Source of the DNA: Perca fluviatilis
Taxonomy: Eukaryota > Chordata > Actinopteri > Perciformes > Percidae
Length of the DNA: 64,000 nt
Direction: 5' to 3'
NCBI RefSeq assembly: GCF_010015445.1
Contig: NC_053126.1
Location: 4,582,249 to 4,646,248 of the forward strand
The translations under genes and the position numbers were made by a program. Positions 25,080 through 40,010 of the stretch are shown piece by piece (positions within the stretch are counted from its first letter, which is position 1; each line of letters opens with the position of its first letter). The notes under the pieces were generated by a model. It saw only the letters and a list, made by a program, of their open reading frames with translations, did no database searches and was not told the origin of the DNA.

Positions 25080-25420
25080 TCTGACGTCTATTCAGTGTTA
25101 CTTTTCAGCCATGCGAGCAGTCTATCTGTCTGTGTTTATTACTAATTAGCTAAAATTAGCATGCTAACAAGCCAAACTAAGCTGATGAACATGGTAAACA
25201 TACTTGCTAAATATCATTATGTTAACTTCTTTGTGCGCTTGTTGCCATGTTAGCATTCAGCATTTGGTACACTACAGCTCCACAGAGAGGCTAGCATGGC
25301 TGTAGACTTTTGTTATTTTATGCCACTTATAGAGTGCTGCAGGAATGAGTCCTAAAACTTCGATGAGTTAGCATTTTTGCACTTCTGGATCCCTGGTCTC
25401 AAAGTCAGTGGTTTTTTTTG
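25080..25420. repeat. interspersed repeat rich in TTAGC/GCTAA
   Basis: AATTAGCATGCTAACAAGCC and later GCATTTGGTACACTACAGCT resemble a common fish repeat with short GCTAAC motifs. The ends could not be set. Confidence 0.4.
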
Positions 25421-27870
25421 TATGCGTTTTTGGTTAGATGGCTGAAATAAGTTGTGTGGTTTACGCAAGCTTGAGAGAGTTACACGTTTTGTGCGATATA
25501 AAATGTGTCAGTAAACACCCCGCTCGTGAATTTTGAAGCTTTTATCTGTCTTACAAAAGACGGTTGCTAAATGAGACTACAGAAGTTACATTAATCGTCA
25601 CCTTCAGCTTAGTGGTGGGGACACTGAAGTCATGTGACCGTGGTCTAGTTCGTTTATAGCCGTATAACATTAGCTCTTTACGTCTGTCGATTAGCTAAAA
25701 TTGCGCTTTGGAAATCGTTAAAATGGTGGTCATTTGTGAAGATTATCTAGCTGAACCAAACGTGTAAGTATCATAAAAAGGTTTGCTTGCCATAGAGCTC
25801 ATTTTCAGCAACAATCCAAAAGTCCAACGGAAGAATCCCATTGGCTTTCTGTCGAGGGAACCAGGTCGATGCTAACTTCCTGGTTGGCCTACAAAAATAC
25901 GTCATCCCTGAGTGCTGTATATCACACATGTGAATGTAATTATTATATAATTTATTTTTGCATAAGTTCAGAATTGTGTCGGTCCAATTCATCCATAAGC
26001 TGGCAGCAGACTGCTTAATTCCAGCCATTATGCTGCGATAACGCAGTTGGTTCATGTTTGTGTGGGTATGTGTGAGCGTGTGAGAGAGAAAGAGACAGAG
26101 TGTATGCAAGCATGTGGGTGTGCATTGTTGTATGGGGGCTTTTGTTCATGGACAAACTGGCTTTATCGTGCCAAATATCTCCTTTTGTGAAGTTTGCAAG
26201 AAAGTTGGTTAGATGAATCGGGCAGAGAGACTTTACAAATCTACAGTCAGGCCATTGATACATTATTGCGTCGAATCCTTTGAGTCCAAACTTCGATCTG
26301 CACTCTTCATGATACCAAACTCCCACAGCGCTACCAGCAGATAAGACAAGGAGGCACACAGAAGAGAACAGCGCTTTGGGGAGGGAGTAGGCTACATCTC
26401 CTCCAGAACATGATGAACAATGAATGAAAAAAAAAAAAGGTAGCCATTGTCTATATATAGCCACATCAAAGCAAGAGTTGTGGGAAGACAATGATTTTTT
26501 TTTTTTTCGTTTATTTTATTTTTGGCTGGGAGATCTAACACAAAGCTAGCCTCTTGCTGTCAGAGCTGACACATGATTTTTGAAAGTATGGAAATACATG
26601 CAAGTGACTTGTCTAGTGTGAAGGAAGCAGCACTGGAGGTGAGTTGAAACCCAGACAGTGAGACACGCCTGTATATGATTTTATTTTTTTAAAAGCAGCG
26701 TGGAGGAGGAAGAGGAGGAGAATGAAGTCATTGGGTCAGCGAGGACGGCTGGTGTATATTTGGAGGCGGCCTCCAGTGAGTTTGTGTCAGTATTTGTGCA
26801 CAGTAAGACTATCTGTACAAAAACAATCCGCTCTGGTAATGTTATAGACGGAACACATTAACCTGCTAAGCTGTACCCATGCTTGCTTTGTTTGTCGCAA
26901 ATGAGTAGTTGGAGCATTACTCAGTAGAAAAAAATTTTCTGCGGAGGCCCAAATTCCCCGCCGCCGTAATGTTCTCTGCCTACTTTGGATTCTCATTCGC
27001 TGACTTCACGAGCAAAGATGAAAGTATTTCAGTGGTTTTTTTTTTCCTCTCGTTGAATGTTGTAATTTGGAGGACAGAGAGCATTCGATTTGGATTTCCA
27101 CCATCAGAATGGTTTTCGATTGCCAAAACTATTTGACTGCTTTCATGCGCTGGTGAAAATCTCCCATGCAGGACCTTCAAGTTGGCTGCCAACCATTCTC
27201 CCATTCACACGCCAGTCAGAAAATGAGAAAGCTAGAAAATGCCAGAAAATTAAACCCAACAGGCAACTAAACACCGGGGACTGCTGGTACTGGAGTGTGT
27301 GTATGAGCCGTTATCATTTCATTTATCAATTAATCAGTGCAAATGGTAGCTTGATGCCACAAGAAAGGGACAAAGTATTATTAGAGGCATCTGCTGTGGT
27401 TAGAAGTGTGATTTTTCAGATCCACTAAACACCATTACTGCTTATCAAAAGACAACCTGTCAACTACAAATGTGCTTATATAATTTGCTTTTTGATTTTG
27501 ATTAAACGTAATTGCTGCCTGGCTCATGCTCACAGGCACAACATTTTTTTTTTGATTTAGTCCTAAATCCCCCCAAAAATTAATCATATCAGACCACTCA
27601 GATTTTTCTTTCGCAGCCCTTCTGACGGGGGCCTGATCTTCGGTTGTAAACCACTACACTACGACTGTGACGTTATTCATTGATGCATAAGCATTAACAA
27701 TGTAATTGTGTAATATGTAATTATATATCAGTCACAGGGGCCATTTTCTGCAAAACGAGTACTTTTGATACTTAAATTACATTTTGGTAATTACATTTTG
27801 GGGTGGGAGATTGGGGCATACAAAGCACAAGACCTGTGGTTTATTTTGAATATTTTAAAAGCTTGTGCAT
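25421..27870. other. intron DNA, unclassified
   Basis: No exon or complete element recognised between grin2b exons 6 and 7. It contains T-runs near 26495 and an AG-rich patch at 26700. The open frames (for example 26015-26491) show no domain. Confidence 0.45.
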
Positions 27871-27875
27871 CTCGG

Positions 27876-28230
27876 GGTCACACTTTACTTGAAGGTATCT
27901 ACATAAGAGGGGCATGACACTGTCATGAACGTGTCATAAACATCTGCCGTTGTTTACCTTTTTCTTCACCATATTTCTCCGTAGAAATATCAACGTGGGT
28001 AGCCTTTGCTCATTAGCGCCACCTCTGTTCAGGAGAAGACTGCAACTAGTGTCGCGACCACTAGCGCAGGTATAAATAGTCACGGCGATTCCATGACGTC
28101 ACATTTGCGCGCGCCAGCTGGGCTGCGGCTACTGTATAACGGCCTTTAGGGTTAGGGTTGATGTGTCATGACAGTGTTCATGACAGTGTCATGTCACGCT
28201 TATGTAGATACCTTAAAGTAAAGTGTTACC
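27876..28230. mobile_element. hAT-like MITE, 355 bp
   Basis: Left end GGTCACACTTTACTTGAAGG then TATCTACATAAG; right end in reverse GGTAACACTTTACTTTAAGG then TATCTACATAAG: a terminal inverted repeat of about 32 bp. Flanks CATCTCGG and CATCTTGT match at 6 of 8 positions. The centre differs from the ends and may be a further insertion. Confidence 0.7.
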
Positions 28231-28649
28231 CATCTTGTGCTGCGTATCAGTGTGGACTTTTTCAACATTTCTCCAACAGCTTGATGTGATGACCATGAAC
28301 CCAGTGCTTGGAGCTGCCTACAGTATGTTCAGTATGAAGAATGTGTCGGCAGATACACTCATTGTAAACGCTTTGTTGTCACGTAGATAAATGGAATCTC
28401 GACAGCATTGCTGTACATTTCCTACTAAAGTGACTCACCGCGGAGTTCTGAGAGGTCTAACTTTAATTCCAAAGTAATACGTCCCTTTCGGCACATGTAG
28501 AAACGGTATACGTTTCTCCGGGAAATTCAACCTTAGCGTGCCCCTCCCATCTGGTGTGTTCTGAGCGAAAAGAGTGAGAGATGAGGGAGGCAGCGCGGCT
28601 CGAAGACTGGAAGAGAAAATGTCTGCATCCACATACATCTATATCCTCA

Positions 28650-29230
<581 letters not shown>

Positions 29231-29865
29231 AAACAGTTAGCCATGTTATCATGCATTCCAGTCTGCATCCTCATCATTCAAATGCATTAAAACTTGGCTG
29301 TAATCACTCGTGTCCACGAAAATTACTTTTAGTTCAACTTCCAAAGGTGTAAAAATGGATGTCAACCTGAAGTGACTGGCTAAAAGACAGTTAAATCAAA
29401 CTCAAACAATGGCTCTACTCATTCCAGAGAGTCTTTGGAAGCAATCTGGTGTCTCTGAGTCAGAAAATCTGCATCAAATTGGCAGGAGTAGGCTTTGTAT
29501 ATTTCACAAATTTGCAGAAAATATACATAATTCACTATCAAAAATGACCTAAAACCGCATGTTGCGCCTCGATGTAAATGTGAAGTACAGTTTGTGACTT
29601 TATTACACTCTTAAGACTTTTACTACTTTTTTAGCGACCTTATGGTGAACATAGATCATTTTTTCACATTTACTACCTTTCCTGCATATTTTACTTTGCA
29701 CCTTGAGTGGTTTAGGCTGTAAAACCTCTTATTTTTTAGCAAAATATGGCATTATAATAATAATAACTAGACATGTAAGCAGGTATATCAGGGTCTAAGC
29801 ACCCAACGTAACCAGATTTAAAGCCCACTGTCTCTGGGCAACCAGGAAGAGGAAATCGTTTCTCA

Positions 29866-30352
29866 AACCTTGTGTTGTCCTTGAGATCTATTTGACTCTT
29901 TTTTTATATTAGAAATATGGGTTTCTTTCAATCAAGTCCCCTAGAATAACATGGATGCATGGATGTACGTTGTATGGAATATGAAACATTCTTCGCAGGT
30001 AAAATCAATGATTACTTTCATTGAATTTTGGGTGTTTTATTCAGTTTTATAGCATTTGAAAAACATGTTTAAATGATTTTAAAACAGCATCCTGACCAAA
30101 CTTTGATATATACCAGTCTGGAATCCACTCAACATCCTCTGATCTTAACTATTAGTCAAAATAATTCATAATTTCAGCTTTTTTAACTCAAAAAATTTGG
30201 TTTAATGTCATATAAATCAGGTTTATTGACCATGAATGAAAAAGGGTGGAAAAAAAGTGACAAAACGTTTCTAAAAGGCGCCCCCCAAAAAGTTCATTTT
30301 CAATTTTGACCCGGAAGGACAAGAAGTGGTCGACGGGAAGACAACACAAGGG
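29866..30352. mobile_element. piggyBac-like MITE, copy 1
   Basis: Right end GGGAAGACAACACAAGGG followed by TTAA at 30353-30356. The left end ACCTTGTGTTGTCC matches it in reverse, but its TTAA has decayed (TCAA). Same family as 62829-63036. Confidence 0.65.
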
Positions 30353-30743
30353 TTAATCAGCAGGTAAAAATAACAGATTTCTTTTCTAGCAATCCCGGAT
30401 TTCACAACAGAGCATAACGGGCGGCTCGTTCTGAATATTTTACGAAAATAGTTCACCGAAACGTGTTTCTGAAAACATTTTAAGCGAGAAATAGGCCGTG
30501 CAGTTTCTGAATCTGTCTTTGTTTTTTTGATCGACAAAGGTCAGTTTAAAAGATTTTCGTCCGATTTTGAGAGGCGGCGGGCCGAGCCGACCGCTCGTCA
30601 TTTCCGGTGTTTTAACATAAGTGTTCCTTTTGGGACAACACTAACCATCGAAAGTGGGCACTACGGCTGTATGTGGTCAGTGCACATTAGCAGTGTACTG
30701 ACGAAATGAGACACAGCCTAGGACAATCCTACATGACGTGTGG

Positions 30744-31268
30744 CTTAAAGGTCCAGCGTGTAACGTGTTTAGTTGTTCATTATCAAAATCTGTGTTGCCC
30801 GTTCACCAACGTGTCCTTTTTCATGAATATTTACCTCCACCATCAATTCCAAGTATTCCTATTGGCTTGAAATTTTACATTTGCGTCTGCATGAACTGGG
30901 GTAGACGCTCCATATTCATGCTCCATCTTGAAATACGTGAGCCGGTGAGGGACATACAGGACATACTGCTCTGCCTTTAGCGTTTTCGCTGTCACATGAT
31001 AAACTCACAGGTGCTGCTAACGCTGCTAACGGGTATCGTAGCTTCCCGGCCCCCGGCAAGTGTGAAGAAGGAAAACATGGAGGACAACACGTATTCAAAA
31101 TCCAAATTTCAGGAACAGGAGTCTTCTTCTTCTTTGTCCAGAAAAAGGATATTGAAAAGAGCAAGAGACCGGCTTTTTGAACCGTGAAGGCTACCGTAGC
31201 TGTAATACCTACTTTGAACTGCATCTCAACGCTAGATGGGAGAAATTCCCACACACTGGACCTTTAAA
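30744..31268. mobile_element. TTAA-type MITE, copy B (inverted to copy A)
   Basis: Starts CTTAAAGGTCCAGCGTGT and ends CACACACTGGACCTTTAAA. The sequence is the reverse complement of 21212-21725 along its length, with substitutions and small indels. Confidence 0.85.
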
Positions 31269-31346
31269 TGCTTTGTGATAGCCTCATAGTCACAATATCA
31301 GAAAATGTCAAAAACATGGCCGTCAGGTTCTTCCTTCAGCCCATCA

Positions 31347-31526
<180 letters not shown>

Positions 31527-32433
31527 CTAGTAGGGAGAGCAGAAAGACAAAGAGCATCCATTATTTAAACATCCATTATCCATCCAGTAATGAGTGGAGC
31601 ACGCTTTTAAGGGAAAAATCTGTCCTCAATCTTCGACTTTTCCCTGAGGGGGGTGATGTCTTGTTTGGTGCTGCCGCAACAAAAACATACCAACAAATTC
31701 AATCAGGATAGTTAAGAATAGCTTATAGTGAAGAAAAAAAAAAAACAGCATAAAAACACAAGCATAAAAATAGCTCATCAGTTCATTTGAAGGCAATTGT
31801 GCTGGGAGTCTTTCCAAATGTGGGTATTTCTTGTTAAGGAATGTGATATGACAAAGCAGGAAATCGTTACAGCCGTCCCTGAGTTCTAAAGGGCATTGTG
31901 CAAACATTTTAACATCACTGAGAAACAGCTTTTCACGATGTCCCTTTGCATTTCTTTGTCCATTTTGTCGTTGGCTCTGTTGTTGTTTTCACTGGATGAA
32001 TGAATAAATGTGCCTGAGCCTCTTCAGCGATCGAATATATCAAGAGCAAATTAGGTTTTAGTGTCAGCCCTTATAATCCAAGAGCAATATGTTCTGTCTG
32101 GATGGATCACTTTGATCACACTGATGTTCAGCGATCATACAGACAAAATCCATTGTAGAACAGGGCCAAATAGCAATTTTTAAACCGACGGCTGCGCAAT
32201 TTAGAAACATGTTTGCTCTGAGTAAAAGGGAAAAGCTAGCAGCGCTAGCGCAGTTCCTCTTTCTGTTTAAATCTGAACCACTAATAGCAGATTATCAATT
32301 GATAATAAGGGTAAGTGGAAACATAAAAAGAAAAGCAGAGAAAGAATTAGAATGAGCAAAGTGAAGCAAAGAAACTTGAGAATGGAGACATTAGAGACAA
32401 AGATAGGGCAGGGGGACAACACACTTTGCGCAC
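31527..32433. other. intron DNA upstream of exon 5
   Basis: Nothing recognised beyond the acceptor of exon 5 and an A-run at 31733-31745. Confidence 0.45.
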
Positions 32434-33794
<1,361 letters not shown>

Positions 33795-33899
33795 TACGTG
33801 CATGTGTGCGTGTGTGTGACATTAAGAGTGTGTCCTCTCTGTGCACATATGGAAACAGTCTAGGAGTGTATGCCTCTCTGTGACCATGTGTCCGCATTC

Positions 33900-35100
33900 A
33901 TGCATGCATTCTTTTATTTCGGTGATCGTTGCATAAGTGGAGCTTGTCTGCATGTGTGTGTCTGTGTGTGGGTGTGGGTGTGGGTTTGGGTGTAGCTGTG
34001 TGTGAGAGGAAGCTGCTCAGATGAACGCCCCCCCTCCCTCCTCCTAATGACCAATCGTCTGGGGAGGTGAGAAGGAGACAGCGTTTGATTACAGGTGGCC
34101 ACACTTACAGCTCAGAGCCCACTAAAGACACTGGCCGGATGACTTTAATGGTTTAATATTATAAAATGAATGGGTCCGTTTAATGTAAAATGAATAGCAA
34201 AAGTTTTACCGCATGAAAAAGAAATAGACACATCAGCTTGTCTGTGACTTCTGAAGGTTGGTCAAACTTCAGTGTCCACACATAGAGGTAACAGAGCGTG
34301 CTTTCAACCTGTGACCTTTTAGGCCGCTATCGATTGGTTTGCATTTTCCTTCATTAACAAATCGCCAACGTCAGACTGCAAGAGTGCGGCTCACTCTTAC
34401 AGGCTGAAGTATGAGAACTGACAACGACCTTACCTTAGGACCAATGTCGATTAAGTGAACGTTTTAGAGCCCAAAGTGAATTGCTGCAGCTGACCAAACT
34501 GTACGCGCCCTTGGGTGAGGCGCTTAGCCCATCGGACATAAGTGTTAGGCCTGTTGGGCAGAGGGCTGACCCCGGAGAGGAAAGCTCATAATTCAAGGTA
34601 TGAAAACGCACTTTTGGAGAGAGAATGAACCCTTCAGGTAGCTCCTATAAAAGCTAAATATAGCTCATAGTGCATTGGGCACAGAGGGGAGAACACAGAC
34701 TGTAACTCTGTGTGCCCTTTGACCTTTTCTTCACAGTGACTGCATGGTAAAGGCACCTTACACATGGCTGCGTGGCTATGAGCAAATACAGGTACAACTG
34801 TTCATTAAATTAAATGCTCTTAAATTAATGGAATGGTCAAAAATAAATGACTAACTGAAAGTGTCCAACGCTGTTTAGAATAAGAGAAAGTCAATACGTG
34901 TGAAAGGAATCTGCATGTTTAATGTCAGTGTATTCAATCTTTGTATTATAGAGGTGTGGATTTGGGGGAAGAGCTGTTATGAGGAACTGAAGATGTGTGG
35001 CACACTTTGTTAAAATCATTATTTAGTTAAATAATTTGCTGGAAAGTGTAATGGAGACATAAAAATGTCTGAACAGAGTGGTAAGTCAGAGTTTGTGTTT
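33900..35100. other. intron DNA, unclassified
   Basis: TG-rich sequence to 34000, then unique AT-rich DNA without a recognised gene or transposon end. Confidence 0.45.
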
Positions 35101-35107
35101 TGCAAAA

Positions 35108-35152
35108 AAAAAGTGTAGGCGCAATAGGCTGTAGCTTCAGCCTACACTTTTT
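35108..35152. other. 45-nt inverted repeat (hairpin)
   Basis: AAAAAGTGTAGGC (35108-35120) and GCCTACACTTTTT (35140-35152) form a perfect 13-bp stem with a 19-nt loop. A nested alternative stem AGGCTG/CAGCCT exists. Intronic in grin2b. Confidence 0.8.
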
Positions 35153-35662
35153 CATTCGGTTAAGAAAAAAAGTCTTTGTTGGGAGTAATTTAAATGTTTT
35201 TTTTTTTCCCAAATGGTTGAATGAATTTAAATTGCAACATTTGTACAGAAGCCGACTGCTCTGTGCACCGCAGCCTATTGTGTAATCGGAGCATTTTCTG
35301 CTTCAAACGGAGGGAAAGAAGCTGTTCTTGTTGCCAAACACGCCTATGTCTTTCTGCAAACTACTCCGCCACTCTGACAGCCCAAAATGTCTTAACGCCA
35401 CCTTTTTAAACAGCCGGAACATCAATAATGATAAGACGGTGTTGCAAGGCGTAGGTGCAATCTTCATTTGCACACTTTGCCAACAAACTACAAATGAGAT
35501 GGTCGTATCATTTACACGTGCGTGACCACGAACAAGCACAAAGATGCTTTACTGTACTTGTTGACCCGGAGAATCTGGCAGCCGTCCACTGACTGAACAT
35601 TTAGTAGGCGTTCAGAGAGGGGCGCTATCTGACAAACCACAATAACTGCCAAGGTAAAAAGT

Positions 35663-35663
<1 letters not shown>

Positions 35664-35698
<35 letters not shown>

Positions 35699-35724
35699 CA
35701 CACACACACACACACAGACAGACA

Positions 35725-35757
<33 letters not shown>

Positions 35758-35800
35758 CACACACACAGACAGACACACACACAAAGCACACACACACATG

Positions 35801-35842
<42 letters not shown>

Positions 35843-36014
35843 ACACACACACAGACAGACAGACAGACAGACACACACACAGAGACACACACGCACACAC
35901 AGACAGACAGACACACACACACAGACAGACAGACAGACAGACACACACACACAAACACAGACAGACAGACAGACAGACAGACACACACACACACACACAA
36001 ACATACACAGAAAA

Positions 36015-36051
<37 letters not shown>

Positions 36052-36112
36052 TACACAGAAAAACACACACACACAAACATACACAGAAAAACACACACAC
36101 ACACCCCCACAC
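35664..36112. repeat. compound (CA)n(CAGA)n microsatellite next to the exon 4 donor
   Basis: About 450 bp of CA runs broken by blocks of GACA/CAGA and by a repeated AAACATACACAGAAAAACAC-type unit (three times near 35999-36100). In the transcript it is UG- and UCUG-rich and begins about 10 nt after the donor of exon 4. Confidence 0.95.
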
Positions 36113-36122
36113 ACGTCCTCAC

Positions 36123-36294
36123 CTCTCCCACCATGCCGTTCCATGTCCCGTTGATCTTCTTGCCGTGTTTGCCGTTAGTGACCAGGTAAAGGTCGTAGGT
36201 GAACTTCACCTGCTTGGCGATCTTCTTCAGGATGTCGATGCAGAATCCCTTACAGCAGCGCTTTATGTAGATCCCAGAATCCTTCGTCTGATTG
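36123..36294 (-). CDS. grin2b: grin2b window exon 4: ligand-binding lobe S1
   Basis: 172 nt; acceptor GTGCAG before 36294 and donor GTGAGG from 36122. It encodes [40 protein letters not shown] and [17 protein letters not shown]. The paired Cys residues and [15 protein letters not shown] are S1 hallmarks of GluN2 subunits; NQT and NGT are potential glycosylation sites. A compound TG/TCTG repeat begins about 10 nt inside the following intron. Confidence 0.96.
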
Positions 36295-36719
36295 CTGCAC
36301 AGACGGACAAACAAACAAACACGTAGATAGACAATTATTTCATTAAATATGGACTTCTGTCTGAATTTGGCAAGAGTTGCTAATCGTAGTGGCGATTTAG
36401 CGTCACTGGCTCGGCCCCTCTCACGCCGATGAAGTGTGAACGGATTCTACCTCTGGCGCCGTCAAGCTGTCGTGGGAAATTAACATCATTTGCATTGAGG
36501 CAGGTTTTTTTCTTTTTAATTTCTACTTTGGTCATTTCTGCAGTAGGTAGATGTGTGAGTCTATAATAATCTAATACTTCACAGAAATGTGTTTTCTTTT
36601 ATTTTTTCAGCCATTTGTAACTTACAACAGTCAATCAATCAATCAATCAATAAACATAACATTATTGCTTTTACTTGCAACAAAAGAGTATATATATATT
36701 CGGTCCTGTTTGTTTCTTG

Positions 36720-36723
<4 letters not shown>

Positions 36724-36762
<39 letters not shown>

Positions 36763-36795
36763 CAGACACACATATATATATATATATATACATAT
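36724..36795. repeat. (TA)n microsatellite
   Basis: Two TA runs (36724-36760 and 36772-36790) split by ACAGACACA. A (TCAA)n run lies just before at 36630-36652. Confidence 0.9.
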
Positions 36796-37021
36796 ATAAC
36801 TTGAATTATTTTCATAGTCTTACATGAGCTTATTTTGAATTAATTATTTTTTATTTTATATAGACCTGTTCCACCCAAAGAATCCCAAACATTGTATCTA
36901 CCATCTGGTGTTCACACTTCTGTTATACATATTTGTTAATCAGCTTCTGTTTTAATACTTTTTGGAATGTGTTATTGTCGTTTTTCTCTGACACTGGGTA
37001 CATCCGAGCGGTAATTCTCAC

Positions 37022-37230
37022 AGGATTTTGATCTGTTTCCGGCAGGGTACAGTGTTCCTCATGCACGTCCCGCTGAGCGGATCCACGTCTTCCACGATGA
37101 CGAACGGAGCCTCCTCCAACGTCACGATGGACAGGTGGTCGTCCTCCCTGGTCGCTGCCCCCCCATATAGTTCATAGCGAGGCCACACGTGGTACTTCAT
37201 GGACAGGGAACCATTCTCCCATTTACCCAC
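37022..37230 (-). CDS. grin2b: grin2b window exon 3: start of ligand-binding lobe S1
   Basis: 209 nt; acceptor GTGCAG before 37230 and donor GTGAGA from 37021. It reads [18 protein letters not shown], a short variable stretch (ELYGGAATR), then [20 protein letters not shown] and [20 protein letters not shown]. The variable stretch differs from mammalian GluN2B, while the block after it is the conserved beginning of S1. The exon ends with two bases (CT) of a Leu codon completed by the next exon. Confidence 0.95.
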
Positions 37231-37674
37231 CTGCACAGAGACATATACGGCAAACAAACTTAATGTAAGACACAGATTACGTTGTCTTTTTCTCGGTCTC
37301 TTTCAGCAGGGTTTCTAACTGCAATCATGGGAGGCTCAGTGTGGACAAGTGGCTCATTGACTTCGATGCTAACGTAACAGAAATGAATCACTGGACAGGA
37401 ATCAAATTAGAAAATGAATTCAGATTAAATTCCACGCTGCGATGAGTCCAGTCCATCAAAACTAACTGCGGCTCCTGCAAACAGTTTGTTAAAACAAATC
37501 ACAAAAGCAATGTAGCTTGTAACGCAAACAACTCTCACTTTGATTTGGGTTTTATTGCCTCATTTTCTGTTTTCTGGGTTTAACTGTGACTAGTCCATCT
37601 GTCAGTTACACAAGAATATGGTCACACATGAACAGGACTGATAATGAAATGTGTAAGTGAATATAGAAAGTTAG

Positions 37675-38035
37675 TGGGAAGAGAGGAGAGAAGACAAACT
37701 ACAAAAGAGGAGAGGAGAGGAGGAGCGAGGGGAGGAGAGGAGGAAACAAGAGGATTGTAGAGGAAAGAAGAGGAGAAGAGAGGAAATGAGACAAGAAGAG
37801 GGGAAACAAAATGAAGGAGCGATAACGAAAACGAGAGGAGAGGAGAGGAGAGGAGAGGAGAGGAGAGGAGAGGGACCCAGCGTAGAGAATGAGAGCAAGG
37901 TTAATGGGAAGGACGAGAGTGAAATAGGGGAAAGAGCAGAATTCAGATCAAGAGGAGAGGGTAGGGGAGAGAATTGGATGGAGAGATTAAATGAAGAAAA
38001 AGAGAGATGTGAGAAGCCGCTACATTAGCAGAGAG
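37675..38035. repeat. AGGAG-rich purine tract
   Basis: Repeats of GAGGA with a regular (GAGAG)n core at 37838-37872, all purine on the plus strand; pyrimidine in the transcript, in the intron between exons 2 and 3. Confidence 0.85.
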
Positions 38036-38408
38036 AGAACAAGTCAAGTGAGAAACAAAGCCGGAGATGGAGCTCTTTCAGATGCAAAATGCCGGGAGGA
38101 CTCTTCTGTAGAGGAGTGTCCAGCTGTAGTAGGTCTGGAGGGCCCTCCAGCCCTGTGGCTCTACTCCACTGAATAAACGCCATCAATTAGTAAAATCTTC
38201 CCCCAGATGCCCATCTCGTGAAACCATAGCTGCAGACTCTGCCTATGCCCTTTCCCTCTAAAAGTGCCCACTCGGCCACTTTCGCAGAGAGAAAGATGTT
38301 GGAGGAAATGGATATGGCTCATCAGCTAATTGGACACATTGTAATGGGAAGAGAGGGGCAGGACAGAGAGCTGAGGCTTGGGTGTGCACACTTGTTAAAT
38401 ATGTAAAT

Positions 38409-38534
<126 letters not shown>

Positions 38535-38941
38535 TTTGCACTCCAGGGAACACAAATTTGCCAAGAGTGCCTGGAGTAGACAAGCTAAAGCTGTGTACAG
38601 TATCTCTGGGGCACAATGCAGCGCTTCTTTTATCTGGACACAACAACAACAGAAAAAAGAGTGAGCAGGAGTAAGTGAAAGAGAAAGACAGGGATGGAGA
38701 GAAGGTGAGAAAGGCGGGGAGGGAGATGGAGAGAAAAAGGGTTCAAATCAGCCCGGAGGGGAAGTAAACTGGACTGGACACTACAGAGTCTCTGCACTAC
38801 TTCAAAGGTGCAGTGGAAGCATGGTTGTAGGAGCTGGAACTCATTAGGATCCAAGAAAAGTGGTTCAGCTGGAAGTCAAGCTAAGAATTAAACATGAGCA
38901 AGGGAGCGGGAGGAGGAGGAGGGGGGTGCAGACTGCAAGGG

Positions 38942-39002
38942 GAGAAAAGAGAGAGAGAGAGAGAGAAAAAAAAAAAAAAAAAAAAAAAAAGAGAGAGAGA
39001 GG
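38942..39002. repeat. (GA)n(A)n(GA)n tract
   Basis: A GA run, an A-run of about 22, then GA again. Confidence 0.9.
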
Positions 39003-39682
39003 GAGACAATTCACCTTGTTCTCTGATCAGAGGACAGAATATAGATTAGAGAGGCAGAAGAAAGAGAGAAACACTGAGAATAAAGAATAGGGAGAGACAA
39101 AGCAGTCAGACTGCGGGACGCAGACACAATGGGAGCTGAGCAGAAGGAAACACAGATGCAGGCCGGTGACTTTGCAGGTGGCGCGGAGCATTTAGTCCAT
39201 TTAAGGTTGTCGGTTCGGTATGACTCAGGGTTGTCGTTGCCCCGTCTGCACTACCACCTGTACTCAGAGAGTCTACCCTATCCGTTGCTCCGCCTGTACA
39301 ATTGAACAATTGAATGTTTTAACCTTGATTTATTTAGAGAAAGCTGACGGAGCACAGATAAAGTTGGGTTTTCATTCATCATGGGGCAGTCGCCCACTAA
39401 CAACACACGTCATTCATAGCTGAACGTTCACTCTCCCCAGTTTAAGGGCCACAGTTCTGTGCTTAAACCACGCAGATGCTTATTTGCACGCATAGAATCC
39501 AATCTACCGGTATCTTCTTGTGCTTGAGAATGTGCGCCTACCAACAGGCGTAATTCTAAATTACAGACACACAAACGGCCTGAAATTAACACCCTACCAC
39601 GTCCCAAATGCAGGGGAATTTTGCCATTGGCGGGTGAAACTGTCAACCCACCTGCCAGGTTTGCAGAATTGAGTTATTCGTT

Positions 39683-39805
39683 AAGGCCCAGACGCACCGA
39701 CCAGACAGCCAACCCTCGGCAGAAAAGGCTGATCGGTCTCCCCAAGTTGGTCAGAAAAGTGCCTCGGAACACACCGAAGCAACGAGATGTAATACGTCCA
39801 GGAAA
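39683..39805. mobile_element. fragment related to the 52338 element
   Basis: TAAGGCCCAGACGCACCGAC resembles the left end at 52340 (TAAGGCCCTGACACACCGAC) with GC-rich GTCGG/CCGAC motifs behind it. The right end was not found. Confidence 0.4.
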
Positions 39806-39842
39806 ACGTTGGCGTCATTTTGTCACTTATTGGGAGCAGGAG

Positions 39843-40010
39843 GCTAGATGGAGCCGGTTACCTCCAGGATCTGTGCTAAGCTAGGCTAGATGGAGCCGGT
39901 TACCTCCAGGATCTGTGCTAAGCTAGGCTAGATGGAGCCGGTTACCTCCAGGATCTGTGCTAAGCTAGGCTAGATGGAGCCGGTTACCTCCAGGATCTGT
40001 GCTAAGCTAG
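39843..40010. repeat. 42-bp minisatellite, 4 identical copies
   Basis: Unit GCTAGATGGAGCCGGTTACC, TCCAGGATCTGTGCTAAGCT, AG. Four copies appear identical, which points to recent expansion or homogenisation. The right flank to about 40138 ends TTCCTTTAAG, like a TTAA-type MITE end. Confidence 0.95.

Noticed and set aside
35512..36314. Long minus-strand open frames of Cys-Val repeats
   Set aside because: They are translations of the (TG)n/(TCTG)n microsatellite; only the first 57 codons of the longest belong to a real exon (36294-36123).
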